A stretch of DNA of 64,000 bases from Streptomyces sp. NBC_01306 (GCF_026340465.1 NZ_JAPEPC010000001.1:5523001-5587000), one strand, 5' to 3'; shown: positions 43,248 through 52,811, counted from the stretch's first letter. The notes: generated by a model from the letters alone, not told the origin. Program-made: numbers and translations.

Positions 43248-44417
43248 ATGAGCACCTCTGAACAGACCTCCCAGGAGCACCTGCCGTACCGGATGCCCGA
43301 CGAGTACGAGGACTTCCGGGCCTCCGTACGCGCCTTCGCCGAGGACCGGATCCAGCCGCTGGCGGACCGCGCCGACGCCGAGGACGTCTTCTCCGCCGAC
43401 GGATACACCGAACTCGTCGCCGCCGGATTCCACGCACTCGGCGTCCCCGAACAGTACGAAGGGGCGGGCGCCGACGCGCTGGCCCAGGCCATCGCCATCG
43501 AGGAAGTGGCACGGGTGTCCGCGGGCATCTCCACCGTGCTGAGCTCCAACAAACTCGGCGTCACCCCGCTGCTGCTCGCCGGGTCCGACGAGCAGCGCGG
43601 CCGGTATCTGCCCGACGTGGCATCGGGCGAAGCGCTGTGCGCGTACGCGATCTCCGAGCGCGAAGCGGGCAGCGATGTCGCCGCGATGACCTGCCGGGCG
43701 GAGCCCGAGGACGGCGGCTGGCGGCTCTCCGGCACCAAGAGCTGGATCACAGCGGCGGGCGAGGCCGCCGTACTGATCGTGTTCGCGGTCACCGATCCCG
43801 GCCAGGGCAAGCGCGGTATCTCGGCGTTCGTCGTGGAGGGGACCGACGAAGGGATCTCCTACGGCGCCCCGGAACGCAAGATGGGGCTGCACGGTTCGGT
43901 CACCAGGGAGGTCCACTTCGACGGTGTCCGCATCCCTGCCGGCCGGCTGCTGGGCGAGCGGGGGCGCGGGCTGCGGCTGGCCCTGGCGACGCTGGACCAC
44001 ACCAGGATCTCCATCGCCGCCCAGGCCGTCGGCATCGCGCAGGGCGCCCTGGACTACGCGGCGGATTACGTACGCGAGCGCCGCCAGTTCGGCCACCCGG
44101 TCGCGGAGTTCCAGGGCGTCCAGTTCATGCTCGCCGACATGGCGATGCACATCGAGGCGGCGCGCACCCTCACCTACCGTGCCGCGGCGGCCTCAGAGGC
44201 GGGATCCGGGGACCTCACCTTCCTCGGCGCCGCCGCGAAGTGCCTCGCATCCGACACGGCGATGGCGGTCACGACCGACGCCGTTCAACTGCTGGGCGGG
44301 GCGGGTTACGTCCGCGACCACCCCGTGGAGCGGATGATGCGCGACGCGAAGATCACCCAGATCTATGAAGGGACGAACCAGATCCAGCGGATCGTCATGG
44401 CGAGGAACCTGCCGTAG
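43248..44417 (+). CDS. acyl-CoA dehydrogenase
   Basis: 389 aa flavoenzyme, alpha,beta-desaturation of an acyl-CoA. FAD and substrate motifs: CAYAISEREAGSDVAAM, W(I)TAAGEAAVLIVFAV, RRQFGHPVAEFQGVQFMLAD, and LLGGAGYVRDHPVERMMRDA. The catalytic base is in IYEGTNQIQRIVMA. It ends with the typical NLP. Divergent from the CoA-transferase, convergent with the membrane-protein gene 24 bases away. Confidence 0.94.
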   Translation: MSTSEQTSQEHLPYRMPDEYEDFRASVRAFAEDRIQPLADRADAEDVFSADGYTELVAAGFHALGVPEQYEGAGADALAQAIAIEEVARVSAGISTVLSSNKLGVTPLLLAGSDEQRGRYLPDVASGEALCAYAISEREAGSDVAAMTCRAEPEDGGWRLSGTKSWITAAGEAAVLIVFAVTDPGQGKRGISAFVVEGTDEGISYGAPERKMGLHGSVTREVHFDGVRIPAGRLLGERGRGLRLALATLDHTRISIAAQAVGIAQGALDYAADYVRERRQFGHPVAEFQGVQFMLADMAMHIEAARTLTYRAAAASEAGSGDLTFLGAAAKCLASDTAMAVTTDAVQLLGGAGYVRDHPVERMMRDAKITQIYEGTNQIQRIVMARNLP

Positions 44418-44441
44418 CAGGAGTCGAGTTGTCGGGCCCGC

Positions 44442-45542
44442 TCAGCGTCCACGAGGGGGTTCGGTGGCCTCCGCCGTCCGCAGTTCCGCATGGAGGCGTG
44501 CGAGTGCCGCGCCGACCGGGGGGACGACCAGTGCCGTCAGAACCAGCAGGCTCACCGCGGCCGGGACGATCTCCATCACGGCGCCCGTGGCATAGGCGTT
44601 GTCGTCCGTGAGCCACAGCACGGAGAGACCGACCGGATGGGCGAGAGGCTCCGCCGCGTGCGACAGGACGATGTACGCGGCGACGGCGACACCCATGACC
44701 GGTGCGGTGACGCGCAGCGCCCGCCACCGTCGCGGGTGGCCGGTCAGTGACCAGGACCGGCGTACGGCGGCCCGCGCGGTGGACGCGCCGTTCACCGCGG
44801 CGGCGGTGGCGAGGCTCAGGCGGAGCCATACGAAGGCCCCGATGACGATGACGAGGGACGTCAGGCCGTTGGCCGACAGCCGGTAGCGCGTACTGCTCCA
44901 GTAGTCGAGCGGCTCGATGTCGATGCCCATCATGCCGCCGTCCCGGAAGAAGGCCGCCACGAGATACGCCAGCAGCGCCAGCGGAGCCAGGCACACGATC
45001 GTCAGCAGCTGTACGCGGATGGCGAGCCCGATGTGGGGGCGGCTGCGCCGCCACAGCTCGCCGGAGCCCGGGCGATGTCCGCCCGCCTCCGTGTCGCGGA
45101 CGGCCACGGCATACGCGACATACAGCAGGGCGAGGACGAAGAGGGCGACCAGCAGCAGCAGCCCCATGAAAGGGAGGCTCCTGAGGAAGATGGAGGTGTA
45201 CTGGTCCGGGTAGTAGCCCAGGGGCGGATCCTCGTACGCGATATCGGAGCGTGCCAGCTTCCAGGTGAGGGCGAAGTCGTGCCAGGAGAGAGCGAATGCC
45301 GCCGTCACCAGCGCGGCGCCCACGAGCGCGGTGAACAGCGCGACGCCGGAGGAGAAGCCGAACAGGCTGCGCCACCCGGTGCGGAAGAGCTCCAGGGTGC
45401 CCGCGATGAGGCCGCGCCGTGGCGGCGTCCCGCGCCGGATCCCCCCGCCTTCCGGGTACTCCGGGTCCTCCGCTCCGTCCGGCACCGCCGCCCGGCCCTT
45501 CTTCTGCGTCACTGCTCGCGCCCCTCTCCGTACGAGCATCAC
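44442..45542 (-). CDS. multi-pass membrane protein of unknown function
   Basis: 366 aa, not assigned to a family. A basic, Gly/Pro-rich N-terminus (about 1-50) is followed by six or more hydrophobic helices (VALFTALVGAALVTAAFAL, GLLLLVALFVLALLYVAYAV, LLTIVCLAPLALLAYLVAAF, LTSLVIVIGAFVWLRLSL, APVMGVAVAAYIVL, AVSLLVLTALVVPP). Topology suggests an integral transporter-like or scaffold protein, but no motif identifies a substrate. Start either ATG 45542 (GGGAGAG upstream) or GTG 45512 (GGAGAGG upstream). Stands alone. Confidence 0.7.
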   Translation of the reverse strand: MMLVRRGARAVTQKKGRAAVPDGAEDPEYPEGGGIRRGTPPRRGLIAGTLELFRTGWRSLFGFSSGVALFTALVGAALVTAAFALSWHDFALTWKLARSDIAYEDPPLGYYPDQYTSIFLRSLPFMGLLLLVALFVLALLYVAYAVAVRDTEAGGHRPGSGELWRRSRPHIGLAIRVQLLTIVCLAPLALLAYLVAAFFRDGGMMGIDIEPLDYWSSTRYRLSANGLTSLVIVIGAFVWLRLSLATAAAVNGASTARAAVRRSWSLTGHPRRWRALRVTAPVMGVAVAAYIVLSHAAEPLAHPVGLSVLWLTDDNAYATGAVMEIVPAAVSLLVLTALVVPPVGAALARLHAELRTAEATEPPRGR

Positions 45543-45708
45543 GCTCTCCCAACGGGTTCCCTGCGGTTGTTCTTCGAGGTGAGATGCAGGGGCAACCCCC
45601 GGAAGTTCCGGGCTTGATCGCCGTATGACAGGACCGTGACATACGGGCCTGAGAAGGCCGCGCGGAAGGCCGTGCCGGTCCCGGCCTCCCGCGGCGGCTG
45701 TTCGTTCG

Positions 45709-46413
45709 CTACTGCTTGCCGTGTGCGGCAGACCGCTTGGTGATCTCGGTCCTGACCGTCTCGTGCATCTCGTCCGACGTGAAGCCGAGGTTGCGCAGGA
45801 TCTGCGCGGCCGGGCTCTCCCCGACGCGGATCAGGCCCAGCAGCGCGTGTTCCGTGCCGACCCAGTCGTGGCCGAGGTCGGCCGACGCGCGGCGCGCCTG
45901 CTCGATGGCCTCCTTGCTCTCCGGCCGGAACGCGATGTGACCGCGCAGCGCCTTCTCCCCGGACGGCGGCATCGCTTCCTCGACTGCGTCGCGGACGTGT
46001 TGCTCCGATCCGGCCTTCGCGATCAGCACCTCGCAGGCCAGGCCCCGCGGTTCGCCGAGCAGGCCGAGCAGGAGGTGTTCGGTGCCGATGAAGTCGTGCT
46101 TGTGTGTTCGGGCGGCCTCCTGCGCCAGCACGATGCTGTGCCGGTTCAGGTTGGTGTACCGCTCGAAAGGGCCGGGGGCGTGGCGTTGTTGGGCGGCCTG
46201 TTTGGAGACCCCGATGGCGTCGCCGATCTCGGTCCATGACGCGCCGGTCTGCTTGGCCTTGCTGACGTAGTGGTCGATGAGCTGGTCGCCGAGGTCGGAC
46301 AGGGTCTGGGCGCGCAGTCGCGCCTCGCTGATACGGGCCAGTTCGTCGGTGCCGGGGAGTTCTTGGTCGAGACGGGCGATCAGGTCGGCGAGGCTGATGT
46401 CGAGTGGACTCAT
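45709..46413 (-). CDS. HTH plus Clp-N repeat protein (ClpC N-domain-like regulator)
   Basis: 234 aa. The N-terminal part includes a helix-turn-helix (GASWTEIGDAIGVSKQAAQQ, about 55-80). Two Clp_N-type repeats follow: RHSIVLAQEAARTHKHDFIG...EHLLLGLL and EAIEQARRASADLGHDWVG...EHALLGLI. These match the substrate/adaptor-binding N-domain of ClpA/ClpC but there is no AAA+ ATPase domain, so it cannot unfold proteins by itself. Likely a DNA-binding protein whose activity depends on Clp-type ligands. Two palindromes lie immediately before its start and may give autoregulation. Confidence 0.82.
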   Translation of the reverse strand: MSPLDISLADLIARLDQELPGTDELARISEARLRAQTLSDLGDQLIDHYVSKAKQTGASWTEIGDAIGVSKQAAQQRHAPGPFERYTNLNRHSIVLAQEAARTHKHDFIGTEHLLLGLLGEPRGLACEVLIAKAGSEQHVRDAVEEAMPPSGEKALRGHIAFRPESKEAIEQARRASADLGHDWVGTEHALLGLIRVGESPAAQILRNLGFTSDEMHETVRTEITKRSAAHGKQ

Positions 46414-46463
46414 GCGTCAAGCGTAAGTTGACGCTCGGGGATCGTCAATCTGTAATTGACGAT
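46414..46463. promoter_or_regulatory. two CGTCAA-N7-TTGACG operators upstream of the Clp-N protein gene
   Basis: 46414-46434: GCGTCAA-7-TTGACGC. 46441-46463: ATCGTCAA-7-TTGACGAT. The same half site and 7-base spacer occur twice with centres 28 bases apart (nearly three helix turns), directly abutting the start codon of the minus-strand gene at 46413. Confidence 0.75.
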
Positions 46464-46526
46464 TGTTCCGGGTCTGCTCCCGCAGTTCCGTGCGAGGGTC
46501 CGGTGCGGCTCGGCCCCATCAGCCCT

Positions 46527-48029
46527 TCAGCCCTCGGCCGGGCCGAGCACCTGGAGCGCCAGCCAGAGTTCCAGCCGGTCCTGGGTCGCCGTGAGCCGCT
46601 TGCCCAGCAACCGTTCGATCTGGCCGAGCCGGTAGCGCAGCGAATTGCGGTGCAGGTTCATGGCGCGGCAGGTCTCCGTGACCGACCCGTCGTGTTCGAG
46701 ATAGCTGCGCGCGGTGGCCTCCAGTGCCGCACCGCGTTCGGCGTCGTAGCGGCGTACGGGTTCGAGCAGGGCGGACGCCAGCTCAGCCAGCGGCAGTTCG
46801 GCGCTGCTCAGCAGCAGGCCGGGCAGCGACAGGGTGCGGCACTCCTGCACCCCGGGCCCCTGGCGCTGGGCCTGCCGGGCCTCGTGGTATCCGATGCGGA
46901 TGCCGTGCGCCCCTTGGTGCACCCCGCTGACCCCGACCGCCGTCGTCCCGGGCCCGCCGCCGATGTGGTGCAGCAGCCGGTCGGCGACGGTCCGGGCGTC
47001 GCCGTCCGTACCGACGACCACGACGATGCCGTCGTCCAGCGGGCACATCGGGTACGGGTCGGACTGCCCGTGCAGCAGCGCCGCCAGATCGAGGGGCCGC
47101 TGCCGCAGCAGGGCAGCGGCCTGGCCCGAACTCGCCACGACCACCCGGTGGCTGCCCCGCGGATCCACGCCGATCCGGGGCAGCTTGCGCTCCGCCTCGG
47201 GCCCCGCGAGGCCGTGGTGCAGGATGTCCGCGACGACCTGGCCGACCAGTTCACGGCGTCCGGACAGCAGCGCCTGACGGCGTGCGATCTCCAGGCCGAC
47301 CAGACCGGCCACCGGCGCGAGCAGCGTGACCTGCTCGTCGGCGCCCCGGGCCACGAGGTAACCGGCGACGGTGCCGTCCGCCCGTACCGGGAAGGAGACC
47401 AGACCCGGTCCCGGAGCGGCCGTTCCCGGGGCGTCCGAGGCGTCCGCGACCTCGTCGACGGGCCACCGCGCGGACCGGGGATGCTGCTCCAGCACCGCGC
47501 CGGCCGGATCGAGGACCGCCACATCGGCGCCCAGCCGGCGGGCCAGCAACGGGACGAGATGGCGCAGTCCGCGGCCGGCGAGCAGGGCGCCGGTGATCTC
47601 CTCCTGCAGCTGGATCATCAACCGGGTGCGCGCGTACTGCTCGGCGAAGATCCGGTCCGCCGCCCACCGGCTGATCTGGATGAACGGGATCTCCACCGGC
47701 GACGTCAGCAGCGCAAGACCGTGCCGCTGCGCCGCGGCCCGCAGCCCGGCGGGAACCCGGTTGTGGACCAGCCCGGTCCCGACGCAGAGGGCCGCGACCG
47801 GAACCGCCACCAGGTCGCGTACCAGCCGGTCCCACTGGTCGCGGGTGCGCCTGCGCAGCGCGGTGGTCAGCACCAGTTCGCCGCCGCGGAGGAAGGGGAC
47901 CGGGTCCTCCAGCTCGGTGGTGGACGACCAGCTGATGGGTACGTCGGCCCAGGAGTTCGGGGAGGTGACCGCGGTCAGCCGCAGTTCGGGCTGGGCCAGC
48001 AGATCGGACGCGAGGACGGGCACCAGCAC
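46527..48029 (-). CDS. PucR family transcriptional regulator
   Basis: About 500 aa. An N-terminal PucR-like purine-catabolism domain (VLASDLLAQPELRLTAVT, FLRGGELVLTTALRRR) and a central GGDEF-like or GAF-like region lead to a C-terminal HTH_30 (DGSVTETCRAMNLHRNSLRYRLGQIERLLGKRL). Such regulators respond to purine or amino-acid metabolites. The start is uncertain: GTG 48029 is given, TTG 48068 extends it by 13 residues. The target is probably the upstream or divergent locus, but no obvious pathway genes adjoin it. Confidence 0.87.
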   Translation of the reverse strand: MLVPVLASDLLAQPELRLTAVTSPNSWADVPISWSSTTELEDPVPFLRGGELVLTTALRRRTRDQWDRLVRDLVAVPVAALCVGTGLVHNRVPAGLRAAAQRHGLALLTSPVEIPFIQISRWAADRIFAEQYARTRLMIQLQEEITGALLAGRGLRHLVPLLARRLGADVAVLDPAGAVLEQHPRSARWPVDEVADASDAPGTAAPGPGLVSFPVRADGTVAGYLVARGADEQVTLLAPVAGLVGLEIARRQALLSGRRELVGQVVADILHHGLAGPEAERKLPRIGVDPRGSHRVVVASSGQAAALLRQRPLDLAALLHGQSDPYPMCPLDDGIVVVVGTDGDARTVADRLLHHIGGGPGTTAVGVSGVHQGAHGIRIGYHEARQAQRQGPGVQECRTLSLPGLLLSSAELPLAELASALLEPVRRYDAERGAALEATARSYLEHDGSVTETCRAMNLHRNSLRYRLGQIERLLGKRLTATQDRLELWLALQVLGPAEG

Positions 48030-48091
48030 AGGGTGCCACAGGCGCCCCGCGGCCCCGGGGTGGTGCAACCGCCCGGAGGAGAGAAGCGAAC

Positions 48092-48128
48092 GGGCCGGCG
48101 CCGCACGGAATCCGTGCCGCGCCGGCCC
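48092..48128. terminator. hairpin after the GH92 gene
   Basis: 17-base arms with one mismatch, GGGCCGGCGCCGCACGG / CCGTGCCGCGCCGGCCC, loop AAT. It lies 20 bases beyond the minus-strand GH92 stop. Confidence 0.75.
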
Positions 48129-48148
48129 GCCGGCCGGTGGCCGCCCCG

Positions 48149-51100
48149 TCAGGCGGTGGCCACCGCGAAGACGTGCAGCACGCCGCCGTCCGTCGTGGAT
48201 GGCAGTGTCACGCTCGCCAGCTGCTTGCCCGCCTGGAGTGTGACCGGTGCGGTCGCGAAGATCTCCGTGCCGACCGGGTCCGTACCGCCGCCCTGGACAT
48301 CGCGGTACGGGGTGTGCACCGCGACCGTGTTGCCGAACGACGGCTTGTCCGCTCCGCCGCCCAGCGTCCAGTCGCTGAAGCCGATGTCCGCCTTCTGCGT
48401 GGTGCCGTCGGTGTACGTCAGCGTCGCCGTACCGCTGGCCGAACCCTCCGCCGCGCTGCCCAGCAGGCTCAGCTTCGTGGCACCCTGCGCCGACGGGACG
48501 TTCAGCACCTGCGGGGTGTCCCCGGCCACCTCGATGTTGTCGGGGTCCCCGGCCGCCACCTTCGGCCAGGTGAAGTCGAAGCCGCCGGACGAGACCGTAC
48601 CCCCGGGTGTGGCGCCCGCCGCTGCCAGCGCCTTGGCCGAGTAACTCCAGCCCTCACCGTCGAAGTTGGCCTGCGGGTTGTCGTCGTCGGTGGAGATGGC
48701 CGTGCTGTTGCGGTTCCAGAGCATGCTGTTCTTCGCGGCGACGGTCACCGCGACCGACGTCTTCGGAAGCTCGGTGCCCGCGGACGACTTCAGCGTGACC
48801 GGGACCGTGTAGCGGCCCTCCGCCGTGCCGGACGCGGCCGACACGGAGAGCTTCGCGCTCGCCGAACCGCCCGCCGGGACAGTGAAGTCGCCCTGCGCGG
48901 GCCGTACGGTGACACCGGCCGGCGGCGTTGCCGTCCAGTGCACCGTGGTCGGCTCCTTCTCCAGCGTCTGCACCTTGACCGTGGTGTCCGCACCCGCGGC
49001 GCCGGGCTCGATCTTCAGCTGCTCGGGGGTGGCGCCGGTGAAGTACTTCACGCCGCCGCCCGGGAAGGACGGCGGGGCGTCGGCCGCGGCGCTGCCCCAT
49101 GAGGTGTCCGCCGTGGCGCCCAGCGTGTAGTCGAGGGTGCCGCCGTGAGTGACCAGTGAGGCGGGGACCCAGGGCTTGCCGGACGTCCGGCCGTTGACCT
49201 TCAGCCCGTGGATGTAGGTGTTGCCGGCCGAAGCGGCGGGGGCGTTGACGGTGATGGTCCGCCCGTGCCCGGTGTGCACCACCGCGTGCGGGAACAGCGG
49301 CGCGGAGAGCGTCAGATCGGCGCGGCTGGGGTTCTGCGGGTACATGCCGAGCGCCGAGAAGACGTACCAGGACGACATGGTCCCGGCGTCGTCGTTACCG
49401 GGAATGCCGCCCGGGGCGTCGGTCCACAGCTGGTCCATCTCCGCGCGGACGGTCTCCTGCGTCTTGTACGGGGCGCCCAGGTAGTCGTACAGATAAGGCG
49501 TGTTGATGTCCGGCTCGTTGGTCGCGTCGTAGCGCGTGTCGTCCTTCGCCGAGAAGTCGAACTTGCCGTCCGGCGTACGGAAGAAGGCGTCCAGCCGCTT
49601 CACCGCGGTGTCGTCGCCGCCCATCGCGGACGCCAGGCCCGCCACGTCCGAGTACACCATCCAGGTGTAGCGGGCGCTGGTCCCCTCGACGAAGCCGCTG
49701 CCGGTGCCGGGTGTGAAGGTGCCCGCCCAGGTGCCGTCGGCTTTGCGGTCGCGGATGTAGCCGCCCTGCGGTGTGGCGTTGGCGTCGAAGACGTTCGTCC
49801 AGTTCCCCGAGCGGTCCAGGAACTTCTTCGCGTCGGCGTTCTTCCCGGTCTGCCGGGACAGCTCGGAGAGCCCGTAGTCGGCTGCCGCGTCCTCCAGCGT
49901 CTCGGCCGCGCCGCCCCAGCAGTGGCAGTTGTCGGCCGGTACGTACCCGAGGTCGAGGTACTTGTCGAGCGCGGGGCGCTGGCCCACGCACTCGACGTTG
50001 CAGCCCGCACTGTCCGAGTCGTTGGCCGTCGGCACGGTCGCAGCCTTGACCAGCGACTTCAGTGCGCCCTTGACGTCGAAGTCATGGCCGCCGAAGGCGT
50101 AGATCCCGGCGAGCGCGGCGTCGGACGGGTCGCCCGACATGACGCTCGTCTTGCCGTTCTCCAGCAGCCAGCGGTCCCACTCGCCGCCGCGCTGGCCCGC
50201 ATAGTTGTAGAGCGACTGGGCGTAGTCGCTGCCCGCCCGGGGGTTGAGCAGCGTCATCAGCTGCACCTGGGCGCGGTACTGGTCCCAGCCCGAGAAGGTG
50301 CCGTACTGCGCCTTCTGCCCCTTGGCCAGCCGGTGCGGCTTGCGGTCGGCGCCCAGATAGCGGCCGTCGACGTCGCTGGTCAGCGTCGGCTCCAGCATCG
50401 AGTGGTAGAGCGCGGTGTAGAAGGTCGAGCGCTGGGCGTCGGTGCCGCCGCCCACCTCGACCGACTTCAGCACCTTGTTCCAGGCTCCGGCCGCCTGTGA
50501 CTTCACGGAGCCGAAGCTCTTGTGGGGCGCGTTCTCGGCGCGGAGGTTTGCCTCGGCGTTCTGGGGGCTGACATAGGAGACGGCGACCTTGGCCTGTGCC
50601 TCGGTGGTCCCGCCCGCGAAGGTGATGTACGCGCCCGAGCCCTTGCCCTCCACGGCGTTGCCGGACGCGCTGTAGCCCGTACCGCCGGACGCCGATGTGG
50701 AGCCCGGGCTGACCGTGCTGTCCTTCCAGGTGCCGACCTTGGCGAACGCCTTGTCGAAGTGGGCGGTGAAGTACAGCGTGTACAGATCGTGCCGGTTGTT
50801 CGCGCTCTGCGGACCGCAGAAGTTGCCCGCGGTGACCGAACCCGTCACGGTCCGGGTCTTCTTGTCGATCTTCACGGTGGCGTCCGTGCTGCCGCTCTCC
50901 GAGTTGGAGGTGCGGAAGAGCATGCTGGCCGGCTTGGACTTGGGGAACCCGAACTGCCCGGAGCCGGTCCGCGCCGTCGTGGTGAGCGCGGCGGATGCGC
51001 CGTTGTCCAGGCCGACCTTGTAGTAGCCGGGCGATGCGCTCTCGTTGGCGTGCGAGAAGGTGCTGGCGTACTTCGCGTCGGTGGTGTCCGCGCTGGGCGA

Positions 51101-51499
51101 GGAGTCGACGTCACCCGTGTACGGCATGATCGGGATGTCGCCGTTCGCACCGGAGCAGCCCACCCCGTTGAGATGGGTGAGGCTGAAGCCGCGGATCTTC
51201 GTGGCGTCGTACTGGTAGCCGCCGGGCGCGGGCGTGGAGACCTGCTTGCCCTTGGAGTTCTGCGGACTCCAGGCCAGCATCCCGAAGGGCTGCACCGCGC
51301 CCGGGTAGGTGTTGCCCGCGTTGGCGGAACCGATCAGCGGGTGGACGTACGACACCGGGTCCTTGACGGTGCCGTGCGGGGATGCGGCCGAGGCGGGGGC
51401 GGCGGTGGCCGCCATCCCCAGGGCGGCCATGGCGGTCACCACGACGGAGCTGAGCGCTCTGGTCCCGGTGCGCGTCCGACGGCTGTGCGTGTCTGACAC
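48149..51499 (-). CDS. secreted GH92 alpha-mannosidase-like glycoside hydrolase
   Basis: 1116 aa. Signal peptide about 1-38 (cut near ASA|AS). The GH92 core (about 45-760) has VHPLIGSANAGNTYPGAVQPFG at the start and the hallmark GNDDAGTMSSWYVFSALG near the end. A Ca-dependent alpha-1,2-mannosidase activity is known for the family, acting on mannan or N-glycan-type chains. Residues about 800-1110 hold beta-sandwich modules (PAGVTVRPAQGDFTVPAGGS; WTLGGGADKPSFGNTVAVHT). GTG start at 51499 with AGGAACG. Its upstream region holds tandem 14-bp repeats. Confidence 0.93.
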   Translation of the reverse strand: MSDTHSRRTRTGTRALSSVVVTAMAALGMAATAAPASAASPHGTVKDPVSYVHPLIGSANAGNTYPGAVQPFGMLAWSPQNSKGKQVSTPAPGGYQYDATKIRGFSLTHLNGVGCSGANGDIPIMPYTGDVDSSPSADTTDAKYASTFSHANESASPGYYKVGLDNGASAALTTTARTGSGQFGFPKSKPASMLFRTSNSESGSTDATVKIDKKTRTVTGSVTAGNFCGPQSANNRHDLYTLYFTAHFDKAFAKVGTWKDSTVSPGSTSASGGTGYSASGNAVEGKGSGAYITFAGGTTEAQAKVAVSYVSPQNAEANLRAENAPHKSFGSVKSQAAGAWNKVLKSVEVGGGTDAQRSTFYTALYHSMLEPTLTSDVDGRYLGADRKPHRLAKGQKAQYGTFSGWDQYRAQVQLMTLLNPRAGSDYAQSLYNYAGQRGGEWDRWLLENGKTSVMSGDPSDAALAGIYAFGGHDFDVKGALKSLVKAATVPTANDSDSAGCNVECVGQRPALDKYLDLGYVPADNCHCWGGAAETLEDAAADYGLSELSRQTGKNADAKKFLDRSGNWTNVFDANATPQGGYIRDRKADGTWAGTFTPGTGSGFVEGTSARYTWMVYSDVAGLASAMGGDDTAVKRLDAFFRTPDGKFDFSAKDDTRYDATNEPDINTPYLYDYLGAPYKTQETVRAEMDQLWTDAPGGIPGNDDAGTMSSWYVFSALGMYPQNPSRADLTLSAPLFPHAVVHTGHGRTITVNAPAASAGNTYIHGLKVNGRTSGKPWVPASLVTHGGTLDYTLGATADTSWGSAAADAPPSFPGGGVKYFTGATPEQLKIEPGAAGADTTVKVQTLEKEPTTVHWTATPPAGVTVRPAQGDFTVPAGGSASAKLSVSAASGTAEGRYTVPVTLKSSAGTELPKTSVAVTVAAKNSMLWNRNSTAISTDDDNPQANFDGEGWSYSAKALAAAGATPGGTVSSGGFDFTWPKVAAGDPDNIEVAGDTPQVLNVPSAQGATKLSLLGSAAEGSASGTATLTYTDGTTQKADIGFSDWTLGGGADKPSFGNTVAVHTPYRDVQGGGTDPVGTEIFATAPVTLQAGKQLASVTLPSTTDGGVLHVFAVATA

Positions 51500-51517
51500 C
51501 CGTTCCTGCCCTTCGTG

Positions 51518-51567
51518 TGTGACGGACTCGTTGTGACGGACTCTGTGTGACGGACTCTGTGTGGCGG
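51518..51567 (+). repeat. 14-bp tandem repeats before the GH92 gene
   Basis: TGTGACGGACTC starts at 51518, 51532 and 51546, with a partial fourth copy at 51560. The period is 14 bases. It lies 18-70 bases before the minus-strand GTG start, where it could interfere with or bind a regulator of the promoter or leader. Confidence 0.85.
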
Positions 51568-51680
51568 TCGGTCAACGCGGCAGGAACGGGAGCGCCGTTG
51601 ACCACTCCGGAGCGGCGCGCCGTTCAGACAACGTTGTCAACGACGTGAGGATGCTCCTCCTGCCGATCCGGGGTGTCAAG

Positions 51681-51712
51681 GCTCCCCGGGCCCGCGAACG
51701 GACCCGGGGAGC
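51681..51712. terminator. hairpin after the ferredoxin-reductase-like gene
   Basis: 10-bp perfect stem GCTCCCCGGG / CCCGGGGAGC, loop 12 bases. It is 18 bases beyond the minus-strand stop at 51731. Confidence 0.65.
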
Positions 51713-51730
51713 ACCCGAGGCGCGTCAGGC

Positions 51731-52810
51731 CTACAGGTCCAGGACCAGCCGCCCGCCCCGCGCCCGTGACACGCAGATCAGCATCGAGTCGTCCCGCTCC
51801 GCGTCCGTCAGCAGTTCGTCCCGGTGGTCGATCTCGCCTTCGACGACGCGCTGTTGGCAGGTCCCGCAGAAGCCCTGCTCGCAGGAGTACGGCACATTCG
51901 CCACCTCCGCGCGGACGGCGGCCAGCACCGTGGAGCCGGGCGCGACCGTCACCGTACGGCCGGAGCGGCGCAGTTCGACGTCGAAGCTGTCCGAGTCCGC
52001 TGCGGCCGCCCGCGGCGCGAACCGCTCCAGATGGAGTGCGGCGCCGGCCGGGAGCGCCGCCGACACCGCTTCGAGCAGGCCCTCCGGTCCGCAGCAGTAG
52101 TACGCGGTCCCCGCCGGGTCGTCCGCGAACTCCAGCTCCGGGTACCCCAGTTCGTCCTGCGGGACCACCATCACACGGTCCGTGCCGCCGCCCAGCTTCT
52201 CGGCCTCCACCAGGAACGGCATCGATGCGCGCGTACGCCCGCAGTACACCAGCCGCCAGCGCGCACCCGCCGCTTCGGCCGCCCGGAGCATCGGCAGGAC
52301 CGGGGTGATCCCGATGCCGCCCGCGACGAAGACGTACGAGGCGGCTTCGACCAGCGGGAAGCGGTTGCGGGGGCCGCGGATCTCGATCTCCGCGCCCTCA
52401 TGGAGCTGTTCGTGCACCTCGCGGGAGCCGCCCCGGCCGTCCTCGATGAGCCGGGTGGCGACCGTGTACGCCGCCCCGTCGGCCGGGTCGCCGCACAGCG
52501 AGTACTGGCGGACGAGACCGGACGGCAGCACCAGATCCAGATGGGCGCCCGGTGTCCAGGGGTCGAGCCGTTCGCCGGACGCGCTCTCCAGCCGGAGCCG
52601 CACCACGCCGTCGGCCTCCGGAGTGCGCTCGGTGATCAGCAGCCGCCGGCTGACGGTCCGGTGGCGGCCACGGCCCGAGACCGGGGTCTCCAGCGCGGGC
52701 AGCGGCCAGAGCGGGGACGCGGTGATACGGCGGCGCAGGGCGCGCTTGACGAGCAGCGCCGCACCGGCGACCAGGACGACCGTACGGACGCGGGGCAGTG
52801 ACGGTGCCAT
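51731..52810 (-). CDS. ferredoxin-reductase/[2Fe-2S] oxidoreductase (VanB/PDR type)
   Basis: 359 aa. A short N-terminal hydrophobic anchor precedes a FAD-binding domain (about 60-150; RQYSLCGDP), an NAD(P)H domain (FVAGGIGITPVLPML, YYCCGPEGLLEAV) and a C-terminal plant-type ferredoxin domain with the cluster ligands C-x4-C-x2-C...C in YSCEQGFCGTCQQR and MLICVS. It passes electrons from NAD(P)H to a partner oxygenase. Starts at ATG 52810, one base after the diiron-like protein gene stop, so the two form an operon and probably work together. Confidence 0.93.
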   Translation of the reverse strand: MAPSLPRVRTVVLVAGAALLVKRALRRRITASPLWPLPALETPVSGRGRHRTVSRRLLITERTPEADGVVRLRLESASGERLDPWTPGAHLDLVLPSGLVRQYSLCGDPADGAAYTVATRLIEDGRGGSREVHEQLHEGAEIEIRGPRNRFPLVEAASYVFVAGGIGITPVLPMLRAAEAAGARWRLVYCGRTRASMPFLVEAEKLGGGTDRVMVVPQDELGYPELEFADDPAGTAYYCCGPEGLLEAVSAALPAGAALHLERFAPRAAAADSDSFDVELRRSGRTVTVAPGSTVLAAVRAEVANVPYSCEQGFCGTCQQRVVEGEIDHRDELLTDAERDDSMLICVSRARGGRLVLDL

Positions 52811-52811
52811 G

